64,000 bases of DNA, from assembly GCA_035525785.1 (NCBI GenBank), contig DATLDQ010000021.1:20453-84452 (forward strand). The letters run 5' to 3'. The notes under the pieces were generated by a model, which was given only the letters and a program-made list of their open reading frames with translations, was not told the origin of the DNA and did no database searches. The translations under genes were made by a program, and so were the position numbers. Each line of letters begins with the position of its first letter. Positions within the stretch are counted from its first letter, which is position 1. This DNA is from CADEED01 sp035525785 (GTDB lineage: Bacteria; Pseudomonadota; Gammaproteobacteria; Steroidobacterales; Steroidobacteraceae). This document shows, one piece after another, positions 49,618-58,537 of this stretch.

Positions 49618-50409
49618 TTACTTCTTTTTCGCCTTGTTTTTTTTGGGAGCCTTCTTCGGCGCCTTCCTCGCCGCCTTCTTCTCCGGCACGATCTTCTTTT
49701 TCTTTTTCACGACCTGGATGCGCGTCGGCGTCGCAGGCGCGGGTAGTTTGCCGGCCTTGTGCAAGTCCACCGCGCGCCACAGGTACCACGCGGCGATCGA
49801 GCGGTAGGGAGCCCAGCGGGCACCGAACTCCGCCAGCGCGCGCGGCGTCGGCATGCCCCGCAGCCCGTACGCAAGGCGGAAGCCGTTGCGCACGCCGAAA
49901 TCGTCAACGGGCAGGACGTCCGCGCGACCCAGGCGGAACATCAGCAGCATCTCCACGGTCCAGCGCCCGATGCCTCGCACCTGGGTCAGCCGGCCGATGA
50001 TGTCGTCATCGCTCAACGTGTGCAGGATTTCGTAGGGCGGCACCACGCCTTCGACGGTCTTGCGGGCGAGATCCTTGATGCTCGCAATCTTGGCGAACGA
50101 CAGGCCGACCGCGCGCAATTTGTCGTCGGGCGTGTCAAGCACGAGCTCGGCCTCCAGCAGCGCTTCGACCCCGGTGGTCGCGTACAGCGCGACGAAGCGG
50201 CCAAAGATGCTTTCCGCGGCAGTGCCGTTGAGCTGCTGGTGAGCGATTGCGCGAGCGAGCGCGTGGAATGGCGTGTGAGTGGCGCCGGGCTCCATCGTGC
50301 ATTTGCCGGCGACGCGCATGAGATTGGCAAGGATCGGGTCGACCTTTGCGAGTCGACGTTTGAATGACGTGAGCTCGGCGGGCGTGACCCGGGTGGATAG
50401 GTTGTTCAC
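49618..50409 (-). CDS. AlkA-like DNA-3-methyladenine glycosylase with basic tail
   Basis: The protein has 263 aa from a GTG at 50409. The helix-hairpin-helix glycosylase fold shows 'FHALARAIAHQQLNGTAAESIFGRF', the HhH 'LTQVRGIGRWTVEMLLMF' and the catalytic Asp in 'LPVDDFGVRNGFRLAYG'. This is the DNA-3-methyladenine glycosylase II family, which removes alkylated bases. About 30 C-terminal residues are nearly all Lys, Ala and Pro, as in the YciI protein at 3945-4490; this may strengthen DNA contact. It is followed by mutM on the same strand (to the right). Confidence 0.88.
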   Translation of the reverse strand: MNNLSTRVTPAELTSFKRRLAKVDPILANLMRVAGKCTMEPGATHTPFHALARAIAHQQLNGTAAESIFGRFVALYATTGVEALLEAELVLDTPDDKLRAVGLSFAKIASIKDLARKTVEGVVPPYEILHTLSDDDIIGRLTQVRGIGRWTVEMLLMFRLGRADVLPVDDFGVRNGFRLAYGLRGMPTPRALAEFGARWAPYRSIAAWYLWRAVDLHKAGKLPAPATPTRIQVVKKKKKIVPEKKAARKAPKKAPKKNKAKKK

Positions 50410-50441
50410 GCGCGCATTCTAACGGGACGCCATGCGACTGC

Positions 50442-51257
50442 TCAGTGCTGACAGTGGGGACACCAGTACGTCGAGCGTGCGCCCTGCGTGATCTGCCGGA
50501 TGGGCCGGCGACAAACGCGGCAGGGCTCGCCTTCGCGCTCGTAGACGTACAGCCTCTGGCGGAAGTACCCAGGGTTGCCATCGGCGCCGACGTAATCGCG
50601 CAGCGTGGTGCCGCCGACCTTCACCGCCATGGCAAGCGTCGCCTTGATGGCGCGGACCAGCTTCGCGCACTCGTCCCGCTTGAGCGAACGCGCCTGGCGA
50701 CGCGGACGAATGCGCGCCCGGAACAATGCCTCGCTCGCGTAGATGTTGCCGACGCCGACCACGAGCCTGGCGTTCATGATCAGCTGCTTGATCGCGACCG
50801 AGCGGCGCCGCGTGATCTTCCACAGGTATTCGGCATTGAATGCGTCCTCGAGCGGCTCGGGCGCGAGACCCTCGAGCAATGGATGGAGGTCGGGATCCGC
50901 CGTAGTGAACATGAGGCTGCCGAAACGACGGGGGTCGTTGAAGCGCAGCGTCTTGCCCGAGTCGAGCTCGATGTCCACGTGGTCGTGCGCGATGCGCGGT
51001 GCTTCCGTGGGGAGCACGCGCAGGCTGCCGGACATCCCGAGATGCAGGATCAGCGTGCCGGCGTCGGTCTCGATGAGCAGATATTTCGCGCGACGTCCGG
51101 CGCGGCGGATGAAGGAGCCGGCGACCGCTTGCACCATCGCAAGATCCACGGGCCAGCGCAGGCGCCGCTCGTGTATGTGCAGCCGACGGATGCGCCGCCC
51201 GACAACGTGCGGTTCGATGCCGCGACGCGTGGTTTCGACTTCGGGCAGCTCAGGCAC
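50442..51257 (-). CDS. mutM: formamidopyrimidine-DNA glycosylase
   Basis: The protein has 271 aa from a GTG at 51257. It starts 'PELPEVETTRRGIEPHVVG', in which the N-terminal Pro (after Met removal) and Glu are catalytic. Other landmarks are 'LILHLGMSGSLRV', 'NDPRRFGSLMF', 'VGVGNIYASEALFRARI', the helix-two-turn-helix, and the zinc finger 'CRVCRRPIRQ...YWCPHCQ'. It removes 8-oxoguanine and formamidopyrimidines from DNA. It lies next to an AlkA-like glycosylase, a small repair cluster. Confidence 0.97.
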   Translation of the reverse strand: MPELPEVETTRRGIEPHVVGRRIRRLHIHERRLRWPVDLAMVQAVAGSFIRRAGRRAKYLLIETDAGTLILHLGMSGSLRVLPTEAPRIAHDHVDIELDSGKTLRFNDPRRFGSLMFTTADPDLHPLLEGLAPEPLEDAFNAEYLWKITRRRSVAIKQLIMNARLVVGVGNIYASEALFRARIRPRRQARSLKRDECAKLVRAIKATLAMAVKVGGTTLRDYVGADGNPGYFRQRLYVYEREGEPCRVCRRPIRQITQGARSTYWCPHCQH

Positions 51258-51562
51258 TGGCAGGTAGTTCGGGCACTTGTAGGACAGGTCGATTCGACGT
51301 GGTTTTCAATCGGCCGGTCGCTTCGGTTTGCAACCTTTGGCCGCTGCGAGGCATCTATCGAGCACGAACGATTGTGGGTGGCGGCGGGACCCTCCTGCAA
51401 GAGAACCTGTGACCAGCTCGATCCCGAGCTTTCACGCCCGCCGCCGCCCCAAGTTTTGGCGGAAGGCCATGACTGCTGGCGAAGCCCATTAGGCCGTGGG
51501 CGCTTTGCCAGCCGTCAGTGGCTCCCGAGTCGCCACCCACGATCGTTGCTTGAAAATTGATG
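51258..51562. other. intergenic region, no gene seen
   Basis: About 300 bp upstream of mutM. It has open frames without protein-like sequence, GC-rich composition and the promoter of mutM somewhere in it. No convincing RNA structure is seen apart from the terminator that follows. Confidence 0.3.
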
Positions 51563-51568
51563 GCAAAG

Positions 51569-51601
51569 AAAAAGCCCCGGCGGAAACCGCCGGGGCTTTT
51601 T
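51569..51601 (-). terminator. intrinsic terminator of rpmB-rpmG (bidirectional form)
   Basis: AGCCCCGGCGG (51573-51583) and CCGCCGGGGCT (51587-51597) form an 11-bp stem with AAA at the apex, flanked by A5 and T5. On the minus strand it ends the rpmB-rpmG message. Confidence 0.88.
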
Positions 51602-51662
51602 CACATGGCCTTCTGGTTCCCGAAGATTAAGTTCTTCGCGGACCGGCGCGCCCGAAGACCGA

Positions 51663-51818
51663 TTACTTGATCTTCGTCTCTTTGTAATCGACGTGCTTGC
51701 GCACGACCGGGTCGTATTTCTTCACGTTCATCTTGTCGGGATGCAGGCGCTTGTTCTTGGTGGCCACGTAGAAATGGCCAGTGCCGGCGGACGACAGCAG
51801 TTTCACTTTTTCACGCAT
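51663..51818 (-). CDS. rpmG: 50S ribosomal protein L33
   Basis: The protein has 51 aa from the ATG at 51818. It reads 'MREKVKLLSSAGTGHFYVATKNKR' and ends 'VVRKHVDYKETKIK', the standard L33 without zinc-binding cysteines. It lies 3 bp after rpmB. Confidence 0.97.
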   Translation of the reverse strand: MREKVKLLSSAGTGHFYVATKNKRLHPDKMNVKKYDPVVRKHVDYKETKIK

Positions 51819-51821
51819 GGC

Positions 51822-52058
51822 TTAAACCTTCTTGCCTTTGGCGCGCAGGTCGGCGACCACCGCGTCGATGCCGTTCTTTTCGATCGTGCGCAGGCCGCGC
51901 GTGGAAACACGCAGGCTGACCCAGCGACGCTCGGTCTCCAGCCAGAAACGCTGGGTGTGCAGATTGGGCAGGAAGCGACGACGCTTCTTGTTGTTGGCGT
52001 GGGAAACGCGGTTGCCGACAGCAACGCTCTTGCCCGTAACTTCGCAGACGCGGCTCAT
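51822..52058 (-). CDS. rpmB: 50S ribosomal protein L28
   Basis: The protein has 78 aa from the ATG at 52058. It reads 'MSRVCEVTGKSVAVGNRVSHANNKKRRRFLPNL', a typical L28 without the zinc cysteines. It is co-transcribed with rpmG. The promoter lies in the 139 bp towards radC, in which no other gene is seen. Confidence 0.97.
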   Translation of the reverse strand: MSRVCEVTGKSVAVGNRVSHANNKKRRRFLPNLHTQRFWLETERRWVSLRVSTRGLRTIEKNGIDAVVADLRAKGKKV

Positions 52059-52197
52059 AAAACACCAGAGGAATCAGTTGGTTAACTATCGCGCGACCGG
52101 GTTCCGGCCGTCGAAAGGGCCGCCTTTATACCAGCCGGGCTTGGCGCGGGCAACCTCGGCGTCAGCGGGCTGTGATGAGACGTGGTTCGGAGGGAGG

Positions 52198-52908
52198 TCA
52201 GAGCAACCCGCGCTCGGCGAACGACAGGCAGGCGTTGTCCCCCACGATGAGGTGATCGAGGACGCGAATGTCGACGAGCGCGAGCGCGTCCCGCAGCCTT
52301 CTCGTTATGAGCTCATCCGCCTGGCTTGCTTCGGCCACGCCGGACGGATGATTGTGCGCGAAGATAATCGCGGCCGCGTTGTAACGCAGCGCCTGCCGCA
52401 CCACCTCACGCGGATGGACGCTCGCGCCGTCGATGGTGCCGCGGAACACCTCTTCGAATTGGATGAGGCGGTGTCGGTTGTCCAGATGCAGGCAACAGAA
52501 CACTTCGTAGGGACGATCACGCAGCTGTGCCGTGAGGAATTGCCGCGTATTGGCCGGCGCATTGAGCGCCGGGCCCGCCCGCAATGCCTCCCGGTAGTGG
52601 CGGCGTGACAGCTCGAGCGCCGACATGAGAGTCGCATAGCGGGCCGGGCCCAGCCCCCGAAGCTTAAGCAGCGTGGCTGCGTCGGCCGATAGCAGCCGGC
52701 GCAGGCTGCCGCCGAAATGCAGAAGCAGCCCGCGCGATATGTCGAGGGAATTGGTGCCGCCGCACCCGGTACCGAGCAACAGCGCGAGGAGCTCGGCGTC
52801 CGACAGTGCTTGCGCCCCGCGATCCAGCAGGCGCTCGCGAGGACGCTCCCCCGGCGGCCAGGCGCTGATGTCCGAGGGGTTCGGCGTGCCGATAAGCTCT
52901 TGATCCAT
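52198..52908 (-). CDS. radC: RadC family protein (JAB/MPN domain)
   Basis: The protein has 236 aa from the ATG at 52908; the frame extends into the coaBC promoter area and beyond, which is rejected. The N-terminal UPF0758 region reads 'ISAWPPGERPRERLLDRGAQALSDAELLALLLGTG'. The C-terminal JAB/MPN+ part contains 'EVFCCLHLDNRHRLI', 'RFRGTIDGASVHPREVVRQAL' in similar form, and the metal motif 'IFAHNHPSGVAEASQAD'. RadC's cellular role is unclear. It is divergent from coaBC, the conserved layout. Confidence 0.93.
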   Translation of the reverse strand: MDQELIGTPNPSDISAWPPGERPRERLLDRGAQALSDAELLALLLGTGCGGTNSLDISRGLLLHFGGSLRRLLSADAATLLKLRGLGPARYATLMSALELSRRHYREALRAGPALNAPANTRQFLTAQLRDRPYEVFCCLHLDNRHRLIQFEEVFRGTIDGASVHPREVVRQALRYNAAAIIFAHNHPSGVAEASQADELITRRLRDALALVDIRVLDHLIVGDNACLSFAERGLL

Positions 52909-53068
52909 AGCGCCATATTGGCGTCTGTCAGGCTCCAGGCGCGAGGCGGCAATGCGACGCGAATGGTGAGATTCTCCCTGCCGAACCCCGATGCTCATAA
53001 CCGCCGGCAATAGCAGCGGAACCAACGTGACTGGCGCCACCTTCGTGCGCCTGTCGATAATCCATGCC

Positions 53069-54295
53069 ATGCAGGGCAAAAGGGTTCTTCTGGGTGTGAC
53101 GGGCGGTATCGCGGCTTACAAGAGCCCCGACCTGGTCCGCCGCCTGCGCGAGCAGGGCGCCGAAGTGCAGGTGGTGCTGACTTCGGGCGCGCGCGAATTC
53201 GTCACGGCCATGACGTTCCAGGCCGTGTCCGGTCGGGAGGTGCGCAGCGACCTCTGGGATCCCGAAGCCGAGAAGGCCATGTCGCACATCGAGCTCGCCC
53301 GCTGGGCGGACTTCGTGGTGATCGCGCCGGCCACCGCCGACTTCATCGCCCGCCTCGCCACCGGCCAGGCGGACGACCTCCTAACTACCCTGTGCCTGGC
53401 GACCTCGGCGCCGATCGCGCTGGCGCCGGCCATGAATCGCGTCATGTGGGCCAATGCGGCGACGCAGGCCAATGTCGCGACGCTCAAGTCGCGGGGAATC
53501 CACGTCTGGGGCCCGGGCGAAGGCGACCAGGCCTGCGGTGAAGTCGGCGCGGGACGCATGCTCGAGCCCACGCAGCTCGCGGCATACGTCGCCAACAGCA
53601 TCGCTCCCACGGGACCGCTGGCCGGCAAGCGCGTGCTGCTCACGGCCGGTCCTACGCGCGAACGCATCGACCCGGTACGGTTCATCAGCAACCGTAGCTC
53701 GGGGAAGATGGGCTTCGCCGTCGCCGCGGCCGCTCGCGATGCCGGCGCGGAGGTCATCCTGATAGCCGGGCCCTGTACCTGCGCCACGCCACCAGGTGTC
53801 CAACGCGTGGAGGTCGAGAGCGCCGCCGACATGCTGGACGCGGTGCTGAAGAATCTCGACGGGGTCGACATCTTCGTCGCCACCGCCGCGGTCGCCGACT
53901 ATCGGCCTGCGAATCCCGTCGAGAGCAAGATCAAGAAGACCTCCGAGTCCCTGGACATCAAGATGGAGCGCACGGTCGACATCCTCGCGACGGTCGCGGC
54001 GCGCACCGGCAAGGAACGCCCGTTCGTCGTGGGCTTCGCCGCCGAGACCGACTCGGTCGAGCAATACGCGCGCCAGAAGCTGCTCAGGAAAAATCTCGAC
54101 ATGATCGCGGCCAACGAAGTGGGCCACGACAAGGTCTTCGAGAAAGACGACAACGCGCTGCTGGTGTTGTGGCGCGATGGCCGGCAGGAGCTGCCGCACG
54201 CGCCGAAGGTCGCGCTCGCGCGCGACCTCGTGACGTTGATCGCGCAGCGTTTTGCCGAGCGCGCCAAGCCACGCCTCGCTAGTATCTCGGCATGA
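53069..54295 (+). CDS. coaBC: bifunctional phosphopantothenoylcysteine decarboxylase/synthase CoaBC
   Basis: The protein has 408 aa from the ATG at 53069. The CoaC half is a flavoprotein: 'RVLLGVTGGIAAYKSPDLVRRL', 'HIELARWADFVVIAPATADFIARLATGQADDLL', 'LAPAMNRVMW'. The CoaB half has 'VLLTAGPTRERIDPVRFISNRSSGKMGFAVA', 'ATAAVADYRP' and 'KIKK'. Together they join cysteine to phosphopantothenate and decarboxylate the product in CoA synthesis. Its stop overlaps the ATG of dut (ATGA). Confidence 0.97.
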   Translation: MQGKRVLLGVTGGIAAYKSPDLVRRLREQGAEVQVVLTSGAREFVTAMTFQAVSGREVRSDLWDPEAEKAMSHIELARWADFVVIAPATADFIARLATGQADDLLTTLCLATSAPIALAPAMNRVMWANAATQANVATLKSRGIHVWGPGEGDQACGEVGAGRMLEPTQLAAYVANSIAPTGPLAGKRVLLTAGPTRERIDPVRFISNRSSGKMGFAVAAAARDAGAEVILIAGPCTCATPPGVQRVEVESAADMLDAVLKNLDGVDIFVATAAVADYRPANPVESKIKKTSESLDIKMERTVDILATVAARTGKERPFVVGFAAETDSVEQYARQKLLRKNLDMIAANEVGHDKVFEKDDNALLVLWRDGRQELPHAPKVALARDLVTLIAQRFAERAKPRLASISA

Positions 54296-54783
54296 ACGCA
54301 GTCGCATCCTCGGTTGCGGCGTACACCGACCGGGCCCTGAAAGTACGCATCCTCGATGCACGCATTGGCAGGGATTTCCCGTTGCCCGCGTATGCCACGC
54401 CAGGCTCGGCGGGTCTCGATCTGCGCGCCTGCCTCGACGCACCGCTCACGCTCACCGCCGGCAAGGCCGAGCTCATTCCCACGGGCCTTGCCATACACCT
54501 CGATGATCCGGGCCTCGCTGCCGTCATCCTGCCGCGCTCGGGCCTCGGCCACAAACACGGCGTGGTGCTCGGGAATCTGGTCGGCCTAATCGACTCGGAT
54601 TACCAGGGGCAGCTCATGGTGTCCTGCTGGAATCGCGGCAGCGTCGACTTCGTCGTGCAGCCCGGCGAGCGCATCGCGCAGATGGTGATCGTGCCGGTGG
54701 TGCAGGTCAGGCTCGAAGTGGTCGACGACTTCGCGGCCAGCGCTCGCGGCGCCGGCGGCTTTGGTCACACGGGCACGCGCTGA
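54292..54783 (+). CDS. dut: dUTP diphosphatase
   Basis: The protein has 163 aa. All five dUTPase motifs are seen: 'PGSAGLDLRA', 'PRSGLGHKHGV', 'GLIDSDYQGQLMV', 'RIAQMVIVP' and 'GAGGFGHTG'. It removes dUTP from the nucleotide pool. The N-terminus of about 15 residues exceeds the E. coli protein. It follows coaBC with overlap, the usual order. Confidence 0.97.
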   Translation: MNAVASSVAAYTDRALKVRILDARIGRDFPLPAYATPGSAGLDLRACLDAPLTLTAGKAELIPTGLAIHLDDPGLAAVILPRSGLGHKHGVVLGNLVGLIDSDYQGQLMVSCWNRGSVDFVVQPGERIAQMVIVPVVQVRLEVVDDFAASARGAGGFGHTGTR

Positions 54784-54806
54784 CGGCGCGGCGCCGGTAC
54801 GCCTGA

Positions 54807-55526
54807 CTACTGCTTCTTCGGAGCGTTCGCTTCGCTGAGGCGGGCCGCGGCCGAGGAGCGCAGTTCCTTGAAGCGCGCGATGTCCGCGTCGTAACCATCC
54901 TGCACGTTCTTGAGCTCGGTGCGCTTGATGTTGAGCGCCGTGTTCTGCGTGCGCAGCTCGCTCAGCGCTCGCACCATTTCCTCGGCGAGATCATCGGGCA
55001 TGCGCCGCGCGTTCGCCGCGCTGTTGTAAGGGGCGTAGTTCAGCGAGCGCTGCTTGAGGCCGTCCACGCGGGTAGTGAGGCTCGAGATGTAAGCCTCGGC
55101 CGCGGTGATCTGCCCCTTGATCTGGTCGAGACGCGCGTCGCGCACGTTCTCGATCTCCTTGACCGAAGGGTAGGTGGAGACCAGGAACATGTCGTGGTGC
55201 TTCTTGCGCAGCTCTTCTTTCTGCTTGGCGGCGTACGCGGCCGCCTCTTTCGGACTCATCTCCGCCAGACGCTTGTCGGTGACGACGCCCTGGGAATTGA
55301 TGACCGTCTGCTCGCGCTGTGAGTACTCGGCGGGGACGCTGTCGCCGTAGTGCGTGACGCCGGCTTCATCCACCCACTTGTAGGTAGTGGTGCTGGGGGC
55401 GCTCTTGGTACCCGGCCGCGAGGCCGCGGCCTTCTGGCGCTTTGGTTTGGGCTCGGCGGCATTGGCCGCGGACACCGCCACTAAGCTCGCGAGCACGGTT
55501 GCCAGGACAAAGGTGACCTTGCGCAT
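54807..55526 (-). CDS. DUF4124 domain periplasmic protein
   Basis: The protein has 239 aa from the ATG at 55526, where a signal peptide begins ('KVTFVLATVLASLVAVSAANA'). Residues of about 45-85 match DUF4124: 'YKWVDEAGVTHYGDSVPAEYS'. The rest is a long coiled-coil-like helical region ('IENVRDARLDQIKGQITAAEAYI...ALSELRTQNTALNIKRTELKNVQDGYD'). Function is unknown. It is convergent with dut and lies 22 bp after pyrE, on the same strand. Confidence 0.8.
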   Translation of the reverse strand: MRKVTFVLATVLASLVAVSAANAAEPKPKRQKAAASRPGTKSAPSTTTYKWVDEAGVTHYGDSVPAEYSQREQTVINSQGVVTDKRLAEMSPKEAAAYAAKQKEELRKKHHDMFLVSTYPSVKEIENVRDARLDQIKGQITAAEAYISSLTTRVDGLKQRSLNYAPYNSAANARRMPDDLAEEMVRALSELRTQNTALNIKRTELKNVQDGYDADIARFKELRSSAAARLSEANAPKKQ

Positions 55527-55548
55527 GCGGACTATTCTGCCCCAGTGG

Positions 55549-56235
55549 TTATGCCCGGGATACGGCATCGACACCCCATTCGCGCTGATATGCCTGTAAT
55601 GCCGCAATCTGTTCGCGGGAAATGCGAACTGGGTCACCCGCGTCAGTGGCTGGCGTCCCGGTGAAAGTTTCGATGAGCCCGGCCAGGGTGAGGATGCTGA
55701 CGCACTCGAGGCCGAACTGCTCCGAGACCTCCTGCACCGCGGATTTCGCGCCTTGGCCTCGCTCCTGGCGATCGAGCGCCAGTGCGACACCTACGGGAGT
55801 CGCGCCCGCCGCCTTGATGATGTCCACGGATTCGCGGATGGCGGTGCCGGCGGTGATGACGTCGTCGACGATCACCACGCGGCCTTTGAGCGCGCTGCCG
55901 ACGATGTTGCCGCCCTCGCCGTGATCCTTGGCTTCCTTGCGGTTGAATGCCCAGGGTACGCTGCGATGGTGATGCTCAGCCAAGGCCACCGCGGTGGTCG
56001 TCGCGAGTGGAATGCCCTTGTAGGCGGGGCCGAAGAGCATGTCGTACTGCAGCCCGGAGCGCGTGAGCGCGGCCGCGTAGCACTTTCCGAGGACCGCGAT
56101 GGCTTCTCCGTCGTTGAACAAGCCCGCATTGAAGAAGTACGGACTCTCGCGACCCGACTTCAGCTTGAAGGCACCGAAGCGAAGCGCGTTGCGCGACATC
56201 GCGAGGTCGATGAAGGTTCGCTGATACTCCTGCAC
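55549..56235 (-). CDS. pyrE: orotate phosphoribosyltransferase
   Basis: The protein has 228 aa from a GTG at 56235 with GGAAGAG 9 nt upstream; the longer frame overlaps the divergent ampG start. It begins 'QEYQRTFIDLAMSRNALRFGAFKLKSGRESPYFFNAGLFNDG' and has 'GPAYKGIPLA' and the PRPP-binding 'RVVIVDDVITAGTAIRES'. It makes OMP from orotate and PRPP in pyrimidine synthesis. Confidence 0.96.
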   Translation of the reverse strand: MQEYQRTFIDLAMSRNALRFGAFKLKSGRESPYFFNAGLFNDGEAIAVLGKCYAAALTRSGLQYDMLFGPAYKGIPLATTTAVALAEHHHRSVPWAFNRKEAKDHGEGGNIVGSALKGRVVIVDDVITAGTAIRESVDIIKAAGATPVGVALALDRQERGQGAKSAVQEVSEQFGLECVSILTLAGLIETFTGTPATDAGDPVRISREQIAALQAYQREWGVDAVSRA

Positions 56236-56281
56236 GTGCCGACTCTTCCGTATGATTAAGCGGTGCGCATCATACCGAACC

Positions 56282-57712
56282 ATGGCCACTGAAAAGGCGC
56301 CGAAGCGCACCTGGGGACAGGCGCTCGCGGTCTACGGAGAGCGGCCGGTTCTCTCCATGCTGTTCCTGGGGTTTTCGGCGGGGCTGCCCTTCTATCTCGT
56401 ATTCACCACGCTCTCCGCGTGGCTGCGCAGCGAGCACATCGATCGCGCGACCATCGGCATGCTCGCCTGGGTCGGTCTCGCGTACTCGTTCAAGTGGGCC
56501 TGGGCGCCGATCGTCGATCGGGCTGCCATCCCGCTGCTCGGCAAGTGGTTAGGGCGGCGGCGCTCCTGGATGCTGGTGGCACAGTTCGGGATCATCCTCT
56601 GTCTCGCCAACCTGGCGTTGAGCGATCCCACGGTGAGCATCGCGCGCATGGCGGTGCTCGCGCTGGGCGTGGCCTTCTTCGCTGCCACGCAGGACATCGC
56701 GGTCGATGCATGGCGCATCGAGTCCGCGACCGCAGACAAACAAGGCGCGATGGCCGCCGCGTACCAGGTGGGCTACCGCACCGCGCTCATGGCGGCATCC
56801 GCGGGCGCGCTGGTCATCGCCGGGCGCGTCAATTTCCACGTCAGCTACCTGACGATGGCCGCGCTCGGTTTCATCGGCGTCCTCACTACTTTCCTGGTTC
56901 GCGAGCCCGCTCAAGCCCCCATGGGTGCGGATGCCGGTCGCGAGAGCCATGCCACCGAATGGTTGCGACGCAACGCGCACCTGCCGGGTTGGCTGCAAAG
57001 CGCCGGCGCGTGGTTGTACGGCGCGGTCGGCGGGCCGGTCGCCGACTTCTTCAAGCGCTTCGGCCTCGGCCTCGGTCTGCTGATTTTCGCGTTCATCAGT
57101 ACCTATCGCCTCACCGACTACGTCGCGGGCTCGATGGCGAATCCGTTCTACATCGACATCGGATACACGCTCGAGGAAATGGGCGTGATCGCCAAGTTCT
57201 TCGGCTGGCCGTCGACCTTGTTGGGTGCCGTGGTCGGCGGCGCGCTGGTGGCGCGCATGGGCCGCGTGCAGGTGCTGTTGCTCGGCAGCGTGCTGGTGAT
57301 CCTGTCGAACATCTTCTATGCGACCTATGGTGCCTATGCCTGCCACGAAGGTCTCGAGTGCGCCCGCGAGGGCATGTTCAATTTCTGGCCTTCGATCATC
57401 CAGCAGCGTGGTCCCGCCAGCGATCTCGGTCTGTCGTTCATAGTGGGTTTCGACAATCTTGCGTTGGGCGTGCACGGCACCGCGCTCATCGCGTTCATGA
57501 GCAGTCTGACCAGTGCGAAGTACACCGCGACGCAGTACGCCGTGCTGTCGTCGCTCTACTCGTTGCCGGGCAAGCTCATGATGGGCACATCGGGATTTTT
57601 CGTGAATGCGCTCGGGTATGGGGACTTCTTCCTCTTCACCGCGTTGTTGAGCGTGCCGGCGCTGCTGCTGCTGCTCGTGCTTTCGCGTCGTGACCTCACC
57701 GCGCGAAATTGA
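56282..57712 (+). CDS. ampG: AmpG family muropeptide MFS transporter
   Basis: The protein has 476 aa from the ATG at 56282. It has at least twelve hydrophobic segments, with 'FLGFSAGLPFYLVFTTLSAWL', 'WAPIVDRAAIPLLGKWLGRRRSWMLVAQ' and 'DIAVDAWRIES' as AmpG landmarks. AmpG imports GlcNAc-anhydromuramyl peptides for cell-wall recycling and can feed beta-lactamase induction. It overlaps the Rieske gene by 23 bp. Confidence 0.88.
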   Translation: MATEKAPKRTWGQALAVYGERPVLSMLFLGFSAGLPFYLVFTTLSAWLRSEHIDRATIGMLAWVGLAYSFKWAWAPIVDRAAIPLLGKWLGRRRSWMLVAQFGIILCLANLALSDPTVSIARMAVLALGVAFFAATQDIAVDAWRIESATADKQGAMAAAYQVGYRTALMAASAGALVIAGRVNFHVSYLTMAALGFIGVLTTFLVREPAQAPMGADAGRESHATEWLRRNAHLPGWLQSAGAWLYGAVGGPVADFFKRFGLGLGLLIFAFISTYRLTDYVAGSMANPFYIDIGYTLEEMGVIAKFFGWPSTLLGAVVGGALVARMGRVQVLLLGSVLVILSNIFYATYGAYACHEGLECAREGMFNFWPSIIQQRGPASDLGLSFIVGFDNLALGVHGTALIAFMSSLTSAKYTATQYAVLSSLYSLPGKLMMGTSGFFVNALGYGDFFLFTALLSVPALLLLLVLSRRDLTARN

Positions 57713-58082
57713 CACGACGCGCGTGCTCTGCTCGCTCGCGGAGCTCGAACCCACCGGCTCGCGCGGCTTCTCGGTGGGTGAGGGTGACTGGCCGCTGCGC
57801 GGCTTCATCGTCAGGACAGCCACCGGCATCGCCGCGTACGTGAACTACTGCCCGCATGCGGGGCACCCGCTGAACTTCCGCCCCAACCGCTTCCTCACCC
57901 CGGATGGCAATCTGATCATGTGCTCCTCGCACGGCGCGCTGTTCGCGCGGGACGACGGGCTGTGCATCGCCGGGCCGTGCCAGGGCCAGAGGCTGACGCC
58001 GATACCGGTGGAAGTGACCGCCGGCTACGTGATGCTGGGGGAGGGCGTCGACGTGGACAGGCTCGCGAACGAGCCGCTGTGA
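57690..58082 (+). CDS. Rieske 2Fe-2S domain protein
   Basis: The protein has 130 aa from a GTG at 57690 inside the end of ampG. The Rieske iron-sulfur ligands are 'YCPHAGHPL' (Cys-x-His) and 'CSSHGALF' (Cys-x-x-His), within a single Rieske domain lacking a catalytic oxygenase part. Such stand-alone proteins act as ferredoxins or regulators. No oxygenase partner is adjacent. The overlap with ampG shows co-transcription. Confidence 0.88.
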   Translation: MTSPREIDTTRVLCSLAELEPTGSRGFSVGEGDWPLRGFIVRTATGIAAYVNYCPHAGHPLNFRPNRFLTPDGNLIMCSSHGALFARDDGLCIAGPCQGQRLTPIPVEVTAGYVMLGEGVDVDRLANEPL

Positions 58083-58103
58083 CGTCTAACTAGAAGCCGG
58101 CGA

Positions 58104-58415
58104 TCACTCGAAGAGATCGAGGCCTTCGAGCTTCCCGGCGCGCTGGCGGCGGTCGTCGTCTTCGCCATAGCCCAGGGTTTCGCGCTGGTCGTCCTGCTCG
58201 GGGTCGACGTCGACGGATCCGGTCCAGTCCTCCGGTGGCTCGACTTCTTCGAGCGCGCCGTTTTCCTTCTCCGCGTGCCAATCCTCGATGTCCATCTCTT
58301 CAACGGTTCCGTCGAAGTACTGCAGCTCGATGGTGCCGTCGTCTTCATCGAAGGCGACCACCTCGAATGATTCGCTTCCCTGAATGCGGTACCAGTTGCC
58401 GATGATGGGTTTCAC
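58104..58415 (-). CDS. DUF6763 family protein
   Basis: The protein has 103 aa from a GTG at 58415 with GGAGG 6 nt upstream; an ATG 11 codons earlier is less supported. It begins 'KPIIGNWYRIQGSESFEVVAFDEDDGTIELQYFDGTVEEMDIEDW', the core of the DUF6763 family, and has an acidic C-terminal half. Function is unknown; the family is common in gammaproteobacteria of this kind. Confidence 0.85.
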   Translation of the reverse strand: MKPIIGNWYRIQGSESFEVVAFDEDDGTIELQYFDGTVEEMDIEDWHAEKENGALEEVEPPEDWTGSVDVDPEQDDQRETLGYGEDDDRRQRAGKLEGLDLFE

Positions 58416-58537
58416 CGAGTGCCTCCGGCCGTAGCTGCTATGCTTCACGCGCCCTTCAAGGCGCGCCTTTCGAGTTCGATTTCATGTTGCTCCCGAAAGG
58501 TTTCAGAGACAAGAACGAATTTCTTGCGCAAAGCATC

